A stretch of DNA of 53,111 bases from an uncultured Lachnospiraceae bacterium (GCA_910586275.1 CAJUIM010000005.1:1-53111); one strand, 5' to 3'; positions 13,926 through 23,358 are shown, counted from the first letter of the stretch. Program-made: numbers and translations. Notes: generated by a model from the sequence alone, not told the origin.

Positions 13926-16475
13926 ATGAATGGGAAGATAACGAGACTTATTCGGCGCGGTTTTATTAGCATCATACTGATTTGTGCTGTGATTTTTGTA
14001 ATGTTGGCAATATTTATGGGAAAAAAGACAGAGGAATCCATCTCCGACATCAGTGACATCTATATGTCGGAAATGAATAAGCAGATACAGCAAAAATTCA
14101 GCGCGATTATAGGGCTGTGCTTGGACAGAGTAGACGGAATCATAAAAGGCACGCCTCCTACCGATACGGAAATTACGGATGAAATGTTGGAAGTGATAAA
14201 GAGGGATGCCGGAATCAGAAATTTTATCTGGCTGGGACTGTATACGGAAGACAATGATATCCAAGTGATTTACGGAGAAGAACTGCAGATTGACGGTGAG
14301 GAAGATATCCGCAATTATCTGACGAAAGATGGTAAGGCAATCATGCGCGGGACGGATAAAAACGGACAGAAAATTCTCCTGCTTGGCACAACCGCGGAGT
14401 ATCATTTGGCAGACGGCCGTAAGAGCATAGCTTTGCTGGCGGGAATTCCTATGGATTTCCTGAAAGACTCCCTGTTTTTGGATGAAGACAATACGATGAT
14501 ATATACTCATTTGATTGATATGGACGGCAACTTTATTGTAAGGAGCGGCAATGCGTACCGAGCGAATTATTTTGACCGGATCAGGGCAGAATATCAGGAA
14601 CTGAACGGTAAAGATACGGAAGATTATGTACGCGAACTGGAAGAGGCCATGCATAATAATCAGGATTATTCCACTCTTTTTATGATTGAGGGCGGCGTGC
14701 AGCATATGTATTGTTCGGTATTGTCGGAAAATTCCGATTGGTATCTGATTACAATTATGCCGGAAGGGAGATTGGAGGAATCCATTACTAAACTGGATAC
14801 ATTGCGGATTTTCATAATGATCGGTTCGGCAGCCGTCATAATGATTGCAATGTCGGTTATCTTTATTCTTTACTATAGGCTTTCGCAGCAGCAGATGGAA
14901 AGGCTGGCTATAGCGCAGAAGGAAGCGGTTGCCGCCAATATGGCAAAAAGTGAGTTCCTATCCAATATGAGCCACGATATCCGTACCCCTATGAATGCCA
15001 TCATCGGGATGACGGAAATTGCATTGAGAAATATGGTGGACAGTGTAAGGGTAGAGGATTGCCTGCATAAGGTAAGGCTTTCCAGCAAGCACTTGCTTGG
15101 ACTGATTAACGATGTATTGGATATGTCCAAAATCGAGAGCGGAAAAATGACCTTAAGCATGGAGCCTATGTCTTTGCGTGAAACCATGGATGATATTGTG
15201 AATATTATTCAGCCGCAGGTGAAGGAGAGGAAACAATATTTTGATATTTATATAGATAAAATCATTTCGGAGGTGGTATTCTGCGACAGTGTCCGCCTAA
15301 ATCAGGTATTGCTGAATTTCTTGTCGAATGCGGTGAAATTCACTCCTGTAGGAGGCCGGGTGGATGTATTCTTAGAGCAGGAACAGTCGCCGAAAGGAGA
15401 TGACTATGTCAGGACACATTTCCGCGTGACGGATACCGGTATCGGAATGTCGGAAGAGTTCCAAAGAAAGATTTTTGATACATTTACGCGGGAGGAGACG
15501 GATCAAGTACACAAAATTACCGGAACCGGACTGGGGATGGCAATTACAAAGTGCATTGTGGATTTGATGGAAGGCACCATTGAACTGAAAAGTGAACAAG
15601 GGAAAGGTTCCTGTTTTCATGTAATATTAGATTTGAAAAAGGAAAAAATAAAAGAAGAGGATATGCGGCTTCCCGATTGGCATATCTTGGTAGTGGATGA
15701 TAACGAAATGCTATGCTCCAGCGCTGCTATTAATTTAGAATCATTGGGCGCCAATGCAGAATGGACGACAGATTGCGAAAAAGCTTTGCAGATGGTGGAA
15801 GTACGTCATAAGAATAATAATGATTACGATTTTGTGCTGATTGACTGGAAAATGCCCATTATGGACGGAATGGAAATGGTACGGGAACTGAGAAGACGGG
15901 TGGGGAACGGAGTTCCGGTATTTCTGATGTCGGCTTATGATTGGGGAGAAATAGAAGAGGCAGCGGCAGAAATATTAATTGAAGGATTTATACCGAAACC
16001 ACTGTTTAAGACTACATTGTATGAACATCTCAGTAAATATATTGACGGCTACAAAGAAGAACAAGAGGATAAGGAGGAGCAGCTGGCAGATTTTACCGGG
16101 AAGCATATTCTTCTTTCGGAAGATATTGAGCTGAATTGGGAAATCGCCAATGAAATTCTATCGGCCACAGGAATGATTTTGGACAGGGCGGAAAACGGAA
16201 AAGAATGTCTGGAAATGTTTGAAAAATCAGAAGTCGGGTATTATGATGCCATACTGATGGATATTCGGATGCCTGTCATGAACGGATATGATTCTACAAA
16301 AGCCATACGCGCATTGGAGCGTCCGGATGCAGGACTTCCGATTATAGCCATGACGGCGGATGCTTTTTCGGACGATGCCCAGCATTGTCTGGAAGTAGGC
16401 ATGAATGCGCATATACCGAAACCTTTGGATGTAAAAGAGTGTATGCGTATATTATCAAAATATTTATCGGAATGA
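13926..16475 (+). CDS. Membrane hybrid histidine kinase with two receiver domains
   Basis: This 849-residue sensor kinase has a first membrane segment at about residues 13-33, an extracytoplasmic Cache-like sensor to about 290, and a second segment at about 293-318. Then follow HisKA (H350 in MSHDIRTPMNAIIG), an HATPase_c domain (NFLSNAVKF, TDTGIGM, GTGLGM) and two receiver domains with phospho-acceptors D640 (LIDWKMPIMDG) and D779 (LMDIRMPVMNG). The signal is unknown. Because no HPt domain is fused, the separate HPt protein of the operon should complete the relay toward the HD-GYP protein. The ribosome site is weak (GAGAG), the start being chosen by the membrane segment that follows it. Confidence 0.92.
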   Translation: MNGKITRLIRRGFISIILICAVIFVMLAIFMGKKTEESISDISDIYMSEMNKQIQQKFSAIIGLCLDRVDGIIKGTPPTDTEITDEMLEVIKRDAGIRNFIWLGLYTEDNDIQVIYGEELQIDGEEDIRNYLTKDGKAIMRGTDKNGQKILLLGTTAEYHLADGRKSIALLAGIPMDFLKDSLFLDEDNTMIYTHLIDMDGNFIVRSGNAYRANYFDRIRAEYQELNGKDTEDYVRELEEAMHNNQDYSTLFMIEGGVQHMYCSVLSENSDWYLITIMPEGRLEESITKLDTLRIFIMIGSAAVIMIAMSVIFILYYRLSQQQMERLAIAQKEAVAANMAKSEFLSNMSHDIRTPMNAIIGMTEIALRNMVDSVRVEDCLHKVRLSSKHLLGLINDVLDMSKIESGKMTLSMEPMSLRETMDDIVNIIQPQVKERKQYFDIYIDKIISEVVFCDSVRLNQVLLNFLSNAVKFTPVGGRVDVFLEQEQSPKGDDYVRTHFRVTDTGIGMSEEFQRKIFDTFTREETDQVHKITGTGLGMAITKCIVDLMEGTIELKSEQGKGSCFHVILDLKKEKIKEEDMRLPDWHILVVDDNEMLCSSAAINLESLGANAEWTTDCEKALQMVEVRHKNNNDYDFVLIDWKMPIMDGMEMVRELRRRVGNGVPVFLMSAYDWGEIEEAAAEILIEGFIPKPLFKTTLYEHLSKYIDGYKEEQEDKEEQLADFTGKHILLSEDIELNWEIANEILSATGMILDRAENGKECLEMFEKSEVGYYDAILMDIRMPVMNGYDSTKAIRALERPDAGLPIIAMTADAFSDDAQHCLEVGMNAHIPKPLDVKECMRILSKYLSE

Positions 16476-16544
16476 TAAGTTTTCCTGCGGCAGAGGACCG
16501 AATGGATGTGGCTGCAGCGCAGGCACAGAAAAGAGGAGTCCGTT

Positions 16545-17309
16545 ATGAAAAATGAATTATTTACCATAGGTCCGTTTACCGTATACGGATATGGTTTAAT
16601 GATTGCCGTGGGGATATTGGCAGCATATTGGGTTGGCGAATACAGGGCTAAGAAATGCGGGCTGGAAGTCGACCATGTATTTCATTTTGTGATTTGGTGT
16701 GTGGTAGGCGGTTTTCTGGGGGCAAAGATTTTATACTGGATCACTGACATAAAAAATATATTGGATAATCCAAGGATCATGCTTCAGATTGCGGACGGAT
16801 GGGTAGTATATGGAGGGATTATCGGCGGCATTCTTTCGGCAATGCTGTATTCCAAGCTGAAGGGACTGAAATTTCTTGCTTACTTTGATTTGCTTATTCC
16901 CTCAGTGGCATTGGCACAGGGGTTTGGGCGGATTGGCTGTTTCTTGGCCGGCTGTTGCTATGGGATAGAGACGGACGGCCCGTTGGCCATAGTATTTCAT
17001 GAATCATCTTATGCACCTAACGGAGTAAGACTCCTGCCTACACAGCTGATTTCCAGCGGACTGGATTTTTTGAATTTCTTTGTGCTGGTATGGTTTGCCA
17101 GAAGGAAAAAATCAGACGGTGAAATCGGCGGCCTTTATTTGATTTTTTACAGTGTGGGAAGGTTTGTGCTGGAATTTTACCGCGGCGATTTAGTAAGAGG
17201 AAATGTAGGAATTCTGTCCACATCACAGTTTATTTCTCTATTTATCGTGTGCGCAGGGACGCTGCTCTATGTCATTTGCAGGAAAAAAGGGGCGGTAAAG
17301 AAAGACTGA
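16545..17309 (+). CDS. lgt: Prolipoprotein diacylglyceryl transferase
   Basis: Lgt transfers diacylglycerol from phosphatidylglycerol to the lipobox cysteine of prolipoproteins in the membrane. The 254-residue protein has seven or so hydrophobic segments and the family features YGYGLMIAVGILAAYW, GWVVYGGIIGG, GFGRIGCFLAGCCYG and FYRGDLVRG. AAGAGGAGT precedes the ATG at 16545; the frame is open upstream but the N-terminus of the family begins here. It lies 69 bases after the kinase gene and is closed by a strong terminator. Likely clients in this window are the DUF1266 lipoprotein and the solute-binding lipoprotein. Confidence 0.94.
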   Translation: MKNELFTIGPFTVYGYGLMIAVGILAAYWVGEYRAKKCGLEVDHVFHFVIWCVVGGFLGAKILYWITDIKNILDNPRIMLQIADGWVVYGGIIGGILSAMLYSKLKGLKFLAYFDLLIPSVALAQGFGRIGCFLAGCCYGIETDGPLAIVFHESSYAPNGVRLLPTQLISSGLDFLNFFVLVWFARRKKSDGEIGGLYLIFYSVGRFVLEFYRGDLVRGNVGILSTSQFISLFIVCAGTLLYVICRKKGAVKKD

Positions 17310-17340
17310 AATAAGTATATTCTATAAACATATCAGGGAA

Positions 17341-17385
17341 AAGAAATACCTCACAGCTGGCGGCTGTGAGGTATTTCTTTATATT
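17341..17385. terminator. Bidirectional terminator between lgt and the chemoreceptor gene
   Basis: A perfect 17-bp stem (17341-17357 with 17363-17379, AAGAAATACCTCACAGC) has a T-rich tail on the plus side and its complement on the other, so it can end transcription of both convergent genes. Confidence 0.9.
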
Positions 17386-19086
17386 TTATTTTTTCAGTGT
17401 AAACTGACCTACAAGGTCATCCAGAATAGTTGCCTGAGAAGATAATTCTTGGCTTGTTGCAGAGGATTCCTCTGCGGTCGCCGCATTGCTTTGCACGACC
17501 TCGGAAATCTGGTTTATGCCGATTTCTGCCTGCTGCATGGATTCTGCCTGTTCTTCTACCATGGTCTTTAAGTTCTGTGAGAATTCTGCAATCTGTGTAA
17601 TGCCGTCCACTACGGATAAGATGGCTTCTGCCGCCCGGTCCGCCGCCCGATTTCCTTCCGTAACCTCTTTGATGGAGCCTTCGATTAATTGCCTTGTATC
17701 CACGGCTGCTTTTGCGCTTTGGTCTGCCAGTTCCCGGATCTGGTCTGCAACTACGGCAAATCCCCGTCCTGACTCGCCGGCTCTGGCCGCCTCAATAGAA
17801 GCATTGAGGGATAAGAGATTGGTCTGAGCCGCAATGGATTCTATTTCCGAAATAATGTTTCCGATCTTTAAGGAAGTATCGCTGATTCGTTCCATGGCGG
17901 CCATCATAGTTGTCATTTCCTCGCGGCTGTTATCTGCCTGATTGGCATATTGCCGTGCCTTCTTATAGGAATCTTCCGCGTTCTCTGCAGTTCTTTCCAT
18001 TGTTGCCGCAATGTCGGTTATAGTGGCCTGCAACTCTTCCACTGCACTTGCCTGATCGGTAGCGCCTTCTGCCAAGCTTTGAGATGCCTCTGCCAAATCA
18101 CCGGAACCGGACTGTACCTGCTTGGAAGCTTCCCCAATGGAAATCAGTGTTTTTGTCATCTGATCTCTCAGTCCCCGCATAGCCTGAAACATTTTCTGGA
18201 AATCACCGGTATATTTCTCTGAAATCTTGGATCTTACCGTATAATTGCCGCTTGCCATTTCGCCAAGAATTTCGCCCATATCAAAAATAATTGCGCTTAA
18301 GGTGTCGGCCATTTCTACCGCATGTCTCTCCATGTCTTCGACTTCATCCCCGCTATTGGTTTTAGGGAAGGGTGATGAAAGATCGCCTACTGCAAAAGTC
18401 TCAAGCCGATTGCCTAAAGCAATAATCGGTTCTGCAATCTGTTTAGAAATTCTTTTTCCTACTCTCAGGGAAACTGCTATAGAAGAAGCTATCACTGCCA
18501 CAATCACGAATAGCAAAATAATGGTAGTAACTGTAAGCGTCGTAGAGAGAGCGTTTCCTTCATGAACCTTTACGTTCAGAAGTTCATCCAGCTTACCGTA
18601 AATGCTGTTATAGGCGGGAGTCAATTCATTCAGAGCCATTTCCTGTGCCAGCATTCTGCTTTCATTGTCTGTGGATGTGCCGAGTGCCATGATTTCTGCA
18701 TCCAAGGCCCAATAGCTTTTCAGTTCCGACTGAATGGAATTAAATGTTTTCCGACCGTCCTCCGACACAATAGTTGTTTCTACGGCCTCTAAAGCTTGAT
18801 CAAATATCTTTTTTGTCTCTTCATGCTGTTTTATTACGGTGGCGATGGCTTCCTCTTCGTCGTAGCCGATAGCCGCGCGGAGTGACGACCTGATATCGGC
18901 AAATTCAAACATCGCCCTTCCGATGTCGCCTTGAGCAAAGCCGTAATTTTTCAATGCATAAGAATACCTGTTAGAAATAACAGTTACCGCGATTAAACCA
19001 AGGATTGCGGCGACTGCAGTGATTGCTGAAACGGTAAAAAATGACCGGATTAATTTCTGCTCGATCTTTTCTTTCTTGCTGGACAT
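17386..19086 (-). CDS. Methyl-accepting chemotaxis protein
   Basis: This membrane chemoreceptor has 566 residues: a membrane segment at about 15-36, an extracytoplasmic four-helix-bundle sensor to about 185, a second segment at about 187-210, a HAMP domain and a long cytoplasmic signalling coiled coil. The conserved hairpin tip is clear (IAAQTNLLSLNASIEAARAG). The C-terminal end QFTLKK lacks a CheR pentapeptide. GAGGAG before the ATG supports the start. The ligand cannot be predicted. It is transcribed alone, convergent with lgt. Confidence 0.94.
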   Translation of the reverse strand: MSSKKEKIEQKLIRSFFTVSAITAVAAILGLIAVTVISNRYSYALKNYGFAQGDIGRAMFEFADIRSSLRAAIGYDEEEAIATVIKQHEETKKIFDQALEAVETTIVSEDGRKTFNSIQSELKSYWALDAEIMALGTSTDNESRMLAQEMALNELTPAYNSIYGKLDELLNVKVHEGNALSTTLTVTTIILLFVIVAVIASSIAVSLRVGKRISKQIAEPIIALGNRLETFAVGDLSSPFPKTNSGDEVEDMERHAVEMADTLSAIIFDMGEILGEMASGNYTVRSKISEKYTGDFQKMFQAMRGLRDQMTKTLISIGEASKQVQSGSGDLAEASQSLAEGATDQASAVEELQATITDIAATMERTAENAEDSYKKARQYANQADNSREEMTTMMAAMERISDTSLKIGNIISEIESIAAQTNLLSLNASIEAARAGESGRGFAVVADQIRELADQSAKAAVDTRQLIEGSIKEVTEGNRAADRAAEAILSVVDGITQIAEFSQNLKTMVEEQAESMQQAEIGINQISEVVQSNAATAEESSATSQELSSQATILDDLVGQFTLKK

Positions 19087-19505
19087 TATTTAATTCTCCT
19101 CTCTGTTTTGCTGAAACCCATTCCTCCATAAGACATCCCCCATTTTCTGTCCATAAGCCATTGAAATCATAGTTGTGGCATTAAATTGACGGCGTAACAT
19201 AATACCAACACACGATATATGTGTTGGCACTTATACTTTGCGGTAGCTGTCAGATATGTTATAAAATTTGCATATACCACTGTTTGGCTTTGTATGTAGG
19301 GATAAAGCAAATATGGTCTTTTATCATGCTTACGGATTCATTATACCTTGTTTATAAAATTATTCAATAGATTTACGGCAAGAAATTTATATTTGTAGCG
19401 GGGCAGATACGCCGGAAAATATATGGCAGGATGATCTGTTCGGAAGCTGCTGCCGGGCAGCAGTGGATCCATATGGTTCTATGGAGAATTATAAGTACAT
19501 TTAGA
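19087..19505. other. Intergenic region upstream of the chemoreceptor gene
   Basis: These 419 bases carry no credible gene. They hold the unidentified chemoreceptor promoter and a palindrome at 19205-19227. I searched for a SigD-type flagellar promoter and saw no good match. Confidence 0.4.
19205..19227. promoter_or_regulatory. Palindromic operator-like site upstream of the chemoreceptor gene
   Basis: CCAACACA, seven bases, TGTGTTGG: perfect 8-bp arms 119 bases before the chemoreceptor start codon. The size suits a dimeric regulator. It could also be a hairpin in the leader. Confidence 0.45.
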
Positions 19506-19536
19506 ATGTTAACTATTTATAAAATATGGTTGACAA
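19506..19536. promoter_or_regulatory. BirA-type biotin operator
   Basis: The half-sites ATGTTAAC (19506-19513) and GTTGACAA (19529-19536) are separated by 15 bases and each match seven of eight positions of the TTGTTAAC...GTTAACAA biotin-repressor operator. The right half-site contains the -35 box of the bio promoter, so binding would block RNA polymerase. Confidence 0.8.
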
Positions 19537-19558
19537 TTGGGGAGCGAAGAACTATACT
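19530..19558 (+). promoter_or_regulatory. Promoter of the bio operon
   Basis: A perfect TTGACA (19530-19535), 17-base spacer and TATACT (19553-19558). The predicted leader to bioY is about 150 bases and shows no recognised riboswitch. Confidence 0.85.
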
Positions 19559-19714
19559 TATCAATACAAAAAGTGTGTTTTGCATAAACACAAGAGGCGA
19601 GGCAGGCTGCATCCATCCAATCGGGCAGAAGCAGGACACGGTGCGGAGTCAGGAGCATGGGCGGGAATGCGAAGTCCGGAAATGTGGCAGTAAAAAAGGA
19701 CAGGAGGATATGAT

Positions 19715-20347
19715 ATGGGCGCAAATAGTCTTTTGAGGACAAAAGCAGAGAGGCTGGGGAAAAGAAAGGGGAAGGCGCAGGAATTGGTATATTGCGGTAT
19801 TTTTACCGCCCTGATTGCAGTGGGGGCTTTTATTAAGGTGCCGGTGCCGGTGGTGCCGTTTACGCTGCAGTTTCTGTTTACAATGCTGGCAGGATTGCTT
19901 TTGGGAAGCCGGATGGGGGCGGTGAGTGTGGCGGTGTATATGCTTCTTGGGCTGGCAGGGCTGCCGATATTTACGGAGGGAGGCGGTATATGGTATGTGC
20001 TGAAGCCCAGTTTCGGTTATATTATCGGTTTCTGCATAGGCGCTTATGTAACCGGGAAGATGGCAGAGAAGATGCGGAAGCTGACTATGGCAGGGTATCT
20101 GCTGGCTAATTTTACGGGGCTGTTCATTGTGTATGGTATGGGGATGATGTATTATTACATAATCTGCAATTATGTGATAGACACTCCTATCGGTGTGTGG
20201 CCGCTGTTCCTGTATTGTTTCCTTCTGGCGGTGCCGGGGGATATCTGCCTGTGCATCTTGGCGGCACTTCTGGCAAAGCGGATTAGGCCGATGGCTTTTC
20301 GGCAATGGACGGGAAGGGAGCAGAGCGGATATGAGCATGGTGAGTGA
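19715..20347 (+). CDS. bioY: Biotin transporter substrate-binding (S) component BioY
   Basis: BioY is the integral membrane S component of the ECF-type biotin importer. The 210-residue protein has six hydrophobic segments and typical motifs (ALIAVGAFIKVPVPVVPFTL, LGLAGLPIFTEGGG, PSFGYIIGF). AGGAGG at 19702-19707 fixes the start. No ECF ATPases or EcfT are in the window, so it should use shared energising modules encoded elsewhere. It is the first gene of bioYBDA, overlapping bioB by 17 bases, directly downstream of a BirA operator. As first gene next to synthesis genes it may also serve uptake of late biotin precursors, which is inference. Confidence 0.93.
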   Translation: MGANSLLRTKAERLGKRKGKAQELVYCGIFTALIAVGAFIKVPVPVVPFTLQFLFTMLAGLLLGSRMGAVSVAVYMLLGLAGLPIFTEGGGIWYVLKPSFGYIIGFCIGAYVTGKMAEKMRKLTMAGYLLANFTGLFIVYGMGMMYYYIICNYVIDTPIGVWPLFLYCFLLAVPGDICLCILAALLAKRIRPMAFRQWTGREQSGYEHGE

Positions 20348-21305
20348 ACTGAAGAAGAAAGTGCTGGCAGGGATACAGATCGGCAGGGAAGAGGCAATGG
20401 GGCTGCAGGCGGAGCCTTTGGAAGAACTGGCGGCGGCAGCCGATGAGATACGGGAATATTTCTGCGGCAATGCCTTTGACATGTGTACGATTGTGAACGG
20501 GAAATGCGGGAGATGCTCGGAAGACTGCAGATATTGTGCGCAGAGCGTTTCTTATCATACGGCTTGTGAGGATAGCTATTCGCTGCTTCCGGCAGAGGAG
20601 CTGCTCAGGCAGGCAAAATATAATGATGAACGGGGAGTATTGCGTTATTCCATTGTGACTTCGGGCAGGTCTTTGCCGGACCGGGAAGTGGATCAGGCCT
20701 GTGAGGCTATCCGGGAAATACGGAGAACCACGGGAATTGGGGTCTGTGTTTCTTTCGGGCTGCTGAAAGAGGAGCAGTTCCGTAAGCTGCGGGAAGCAGG
20801 AGTATCAAGGGTACACTGCAACCTGGAGACTTCAAAACGGTTTTTCCCGAAGGTATGCACGACTCATACTTTTGAGGAAAAAACGGAGACTTTAAAAGCG
20901 GCACTGCATGCCGGACTGTCGATTTGCTCCGGCGGGATTATGGGGTTGGGAGAGACGATGGAGGACCGGATAGACATGGTGCTGGCGGTCAGGGAACTGG
21001 GCGTAAAGTCCATTCCGGTAAATTTGCTGAATCCCATTAAGGGAACGCCGTTGGAAAAGAACAGAGTTCTGACCAATGAGGAATTTTGCCGTATTATTGC
21101 GGTTTTCCGTTTTCTTGTTCCGGACGGGAATGTCCGGCTGGCCGGCGGCAGGGGACTTTTGGGCGACAAAGGGGAAAAATGTTTCAGGAGCGGGGCAAAT
21201 GCTGCCATATCCGGCGATATGCTGACCACTGCGGGGATTACGGTGGAAACGGATATGAAATTAACGAAAAGATTGGGATACGAGGTAAGGCTTGGAAATG
21301 AGTAA
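20331..21305 (+). CDS. bioB: Biotin synthase
   Basis: BioB is a radical SAM enzyme that inserts sulfur into dethiobiotin, the last step of biotin synthesis. The 324-residue protein carries the 4Fe-4S motif C62-x3-C66-x2-C69 (CSEDCRYC), then AQSVSYH, and later VHCNLETSKRFFP, CSGGIMGLGE and FRSGANAAISGDMLTT. The chosen ATG lies inside the end of bioY and is preceded by GGAAGGGAG. The gene overlaps bioD by 8 bases. The pair of Fe-S clusters it needs would depend on an assembly system such as the suf pair of this window. Confidence 0.95.
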   Translation: MSMVSELKKKVLAGIQIGREEAMGLQAEPLEELAAAADEIREYFCGNAFDMCTIVNGKCGRCSEDCRYCAQSVSYHTACEDSYSLLPAEELLRQAKYNDERGVLRYSIVTSGRSLPDREVDQACEAIREIRRTTGIGVCVSFGLLKEEQFRKLREAGVSRVHCNLETSKRFFPKVCTTHTFEEKTETLKAALHAGLSICSGGIMGLGETMEDRIDMVLAVRELGVKSIPVNLLNPIKGTPLEKNRVLTNEEFCRIIAVFRFLVPDGNVRLAGGRGLLGDKGEKCFRSGANAAISGDMLTTAGITVETDMKLTKRLGYEVRLGNE

Positions 21306-21981
21306 AAAGATATTTATAACGGGAACGGGCACCGAAGTGGGCAAGACTTTTGTGGCCGGGTTAATGATAAAGAAACTGAGGGAAAGCGGCAGGGATGCAG
21401 CGTATTTTAAGGCAGCCATGAGCGGGAACGTACGCAGGGGAGACGGAACTTTGATACCGGGGGATGCGGTATGGGTAAAAGAGACTGCAGGGATCGGGCA
21501 GCCAGTGGAAGAAATGTGTCCTTATATATATGAAAATGCATATTCACCTCATTTGGCCGCAAGGCTGGAAGGGAATCCGGTGCGTATGGATGTAGTGAAG
21601 GAATGGTTCGGGCGGACGGCGGAAAGATATGACTATGTGACGGCGGAGGGCAGCGGCGGCATTCTTTGTCCCATTTGCTATGGCGGGGAAAAGATCTGGC
21701 TGGAGGATGTGATAAAGGAATTGGGGCTGGCCTGTATAGTGGTAGCCGATGCGGGGCTTGGAACGATTAATCATACGGTTTTGACAGCCGAATATATGCA
21801 TAAGAAGGGAATACCGGTAAGGGGGATTATTTTCAACCGCTTTCATCCGGGGGATATTGTGGAAGAAGACAATATAATGATGTGCAGGGAGAGAACAGGG
21901 CTGAAGGTGCTGGCATGCGTCAAGGATGGTGATACGCAGTTGGAGATGGATGCGGAAGAACTGGAGGCACTGTACGGATAA
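21298..21981 (+). CDS. bioD: Dethiobiotin synthetase
   Basis: BioD closes the ureido ring of dethiobiotin from diaminopelargonic acid, CO2 and ATP. The 227-residue protein starts with FITGTGTEVGKTFVAGLMIK, the P-loop of the family, and has YFKAAMSG and AEGSGGI segments. ATG at 21298 is preceded by GAGGTAAGG; a TTG two codons upstream is less likely. It overlaps the bioB stop, which implies translational coupling. Confidence 0.94.
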   Translation: MSKKIFITGTGTEVGKTFVAGLMIKKLRESGRDAAYFKAAMSGNVRRGDGTLIPGDAVWVKETAGIGQPVEEMCPYIYENAYSPHLAARLEGNPVRMDVVKEWFGRTAERYDYVTAEGSGGILCPICYGGEKIWLEDVIKELGLACIVVADAGLGTINHTVLTAEYMHKKGIPVRGIIFNRFHPGDIVEEDNIMMCRERTGLKVLACVKDGDTQLEMDAEELEALYG

Positions 21982-22005
21982 AGGAAGGAAGAAAGAGGGA
22001 ACGGC

Positions 22006-23193
22006 ATGATATGGTATCCTTATGAACAGATGAAGACAATGAGACAGCCTTATAAGATTGTGGATGCAGAGGGAGTCTATATATATACGGAAGACCGGAA
22101 ACTGATAGATTCGGTGTCTTCCTGGTGGTGCATGATTCATGGGTATAAGCATCCGGTCCTTACGGAGGCGATAAAAAAACAGGCCGACCGTTTTTCGCAT
22201 GTCATGCTGGGCGGCCTGACTCATGAGCCTGTGACCGAACTGGCGGAGAAGCTTAGAGATTTTCTGCCGGGAGATTTGGATTACTGCTTTTTTTCGGATT
22301 CGGGGAGCGTGGCCGTGGAAGTGGCACTGAAGATGGCGCTGCAGTTCAATACAAACAGGGGAAGCGGCAGGGATCTGGTGCTTTCTCTGCAAAATGCTTA
22401 TCATGGGGATACTTTTAAAGCCATGGAAGTGGGGGATGATGAGGACTATCATTTTGCCTTTGGAAAGAAAAAAGGCGTGGTGCATATTCCCACGCAGACG
22501 GAAGCACTGGAGGAGGCTTTCCGCAAGTATCACCACCGGTTTTACTGTTTTATTGCGGAGCCGCTTTTGCAGGGGGCAGGAGGTATGCGGATGTATGATA
22601 TTGCGTTTCTGAAGCGTGCCAGGGAATTGTGCGATCAATATGATGTGCTTCTTATTTTTGATGAGGTGGCGACCGGATTCGGGCGGACAGGGCATCGGTT
22701 TGTGGCAGATTTAGTCTGTCCGGATATTCTTGTGCTGGGAAAAGCACTGACCGGCGGCTATATCGGCCATGCGGTTACGGTGGCAAACCATAAAGTGTTT
22801 CAAGGCTTTTACAGTGACGACAGCAGGCATGCACTGATGCATGGGCCGACTTTTATGGGGAATGCGCTGGCATGCAGCGTTGCCCTCAAGTCGATCCAAC
22901 TATTTGAATCGGATCATTATATGGAAAAAATACAAAAGATCGAATCGATTACACATCGGGAAATGGACGGTTTTACGGATTCCAGGATAAAGGAAGTGCG
23001 GATTATGGGAGGATGTGTCTGCGCGGAGGTATATGATCAGGAGACGCTGAAAGGGTTTCAGCAGTTTGCCTATGAGAGAGGGGTGTTCAGCCGGCCTTTC
23101 CTGAAGTATATGTATGCCATGGTGCCTTATGTGATTACGGAAGAGGAACTGGTGAAGGTGCTGAACGTAATGAAGGAATGGTTTAAAAGATAA
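22006..23193 (+). CDS. bioA: Adenosylmethionine-8-amino-7-oxononanoate aminotransferase
   Basis: BioA converts KAPA to diaminopelargonic acid with S-adenosylmethionine as amino donor and PLP as cofactor. The 395-residue protein shows WYPYEQMKTM and SVSSWWCMIHGY near the N-terminus as in BioA, FFSDSGSVAVEVALKMA, FDEVATGFGRTG, and the PLP lysine in LVLGKALTGGYIGH. GGAAGGAAG precedes the start. It is the last gene of the bio operon. There is no bioF in the window, so KAPA must come from genes elsewhere or from outside the cell. Confidence 0.94.
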   Translation: MIWYPYEQMKTMRQPYKIVDAEGVYIYTEDRKLIDSVSSWWCMIHGYKHPVLTEAIKKQADRFSHVMLGGLTHEPVTELAEKLRDFLPGDLDYCFFSDSGSVAVEVALKMALQFNTNRGSGRDLVLSLQNAYHGDTFKAMEVGDDEDYHFAFGKKKGVVHIPTQTEALEEAFRKYHHRFYCFIAEPLLQGAGGMRMYDIAFLKRARELCDQYDVLLIFDEVATGFGRTGHRFVADLVCPDILVLGKALTGGYIGHAVTVANHKVFQGFYSDDSRHALMHGPTFMGNALACSVALKSIQLFESDHYMEKIQKIESITHREMDGFTDSRIKEVRIMGGCVCAEVYDQETLKGFQQFAYERGVFSRPFLKYMYAMVPYVITEEELVKVLNVMKEWFKR

Positions 23194-23313
23194 TAGGGTG
23201 CCAACAGAAATGAAAGTTTTGCTTTGCTTTGGAAAGAATCTTGCAGGGCAGAGCTTTATTTTTGTCCGGAGGAGTATGGGAGCGGCCTTTTTCCCCCAAT
23301 TGTAATAAATTCA

Positions 23314-23342
23314 TTGAGGTAGGAAGATAATTAGGGTATAAT
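23314..23342 (+). promoter_or_regulatory. Promoter of the glycerol-3-phosphate operon
   Basis: TTGAGG (23314-23319), 17-base spacer and a perfect TATAAT (23337-23342) preceded by GGG, 114 bases upstream of the first gene. Confidence 0.7.
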
Positions 23343-23358
23343 CTATGCATATCAGGGA

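Noticed and set aside
19087..19330. SigD (flagellar) promoter for the chemoreceptor gene
   Set aside because: No TAAA-N15-GCCGATAA-like pair was found on the minus strand.
19649..20482. Long open frame antisense to bioY and bioB
   Set aside because: It opposes two certain genes of a conserved operon and encodes a His/Gln/Pro-rich peptide typical of antisense frames in GC-biased codons.
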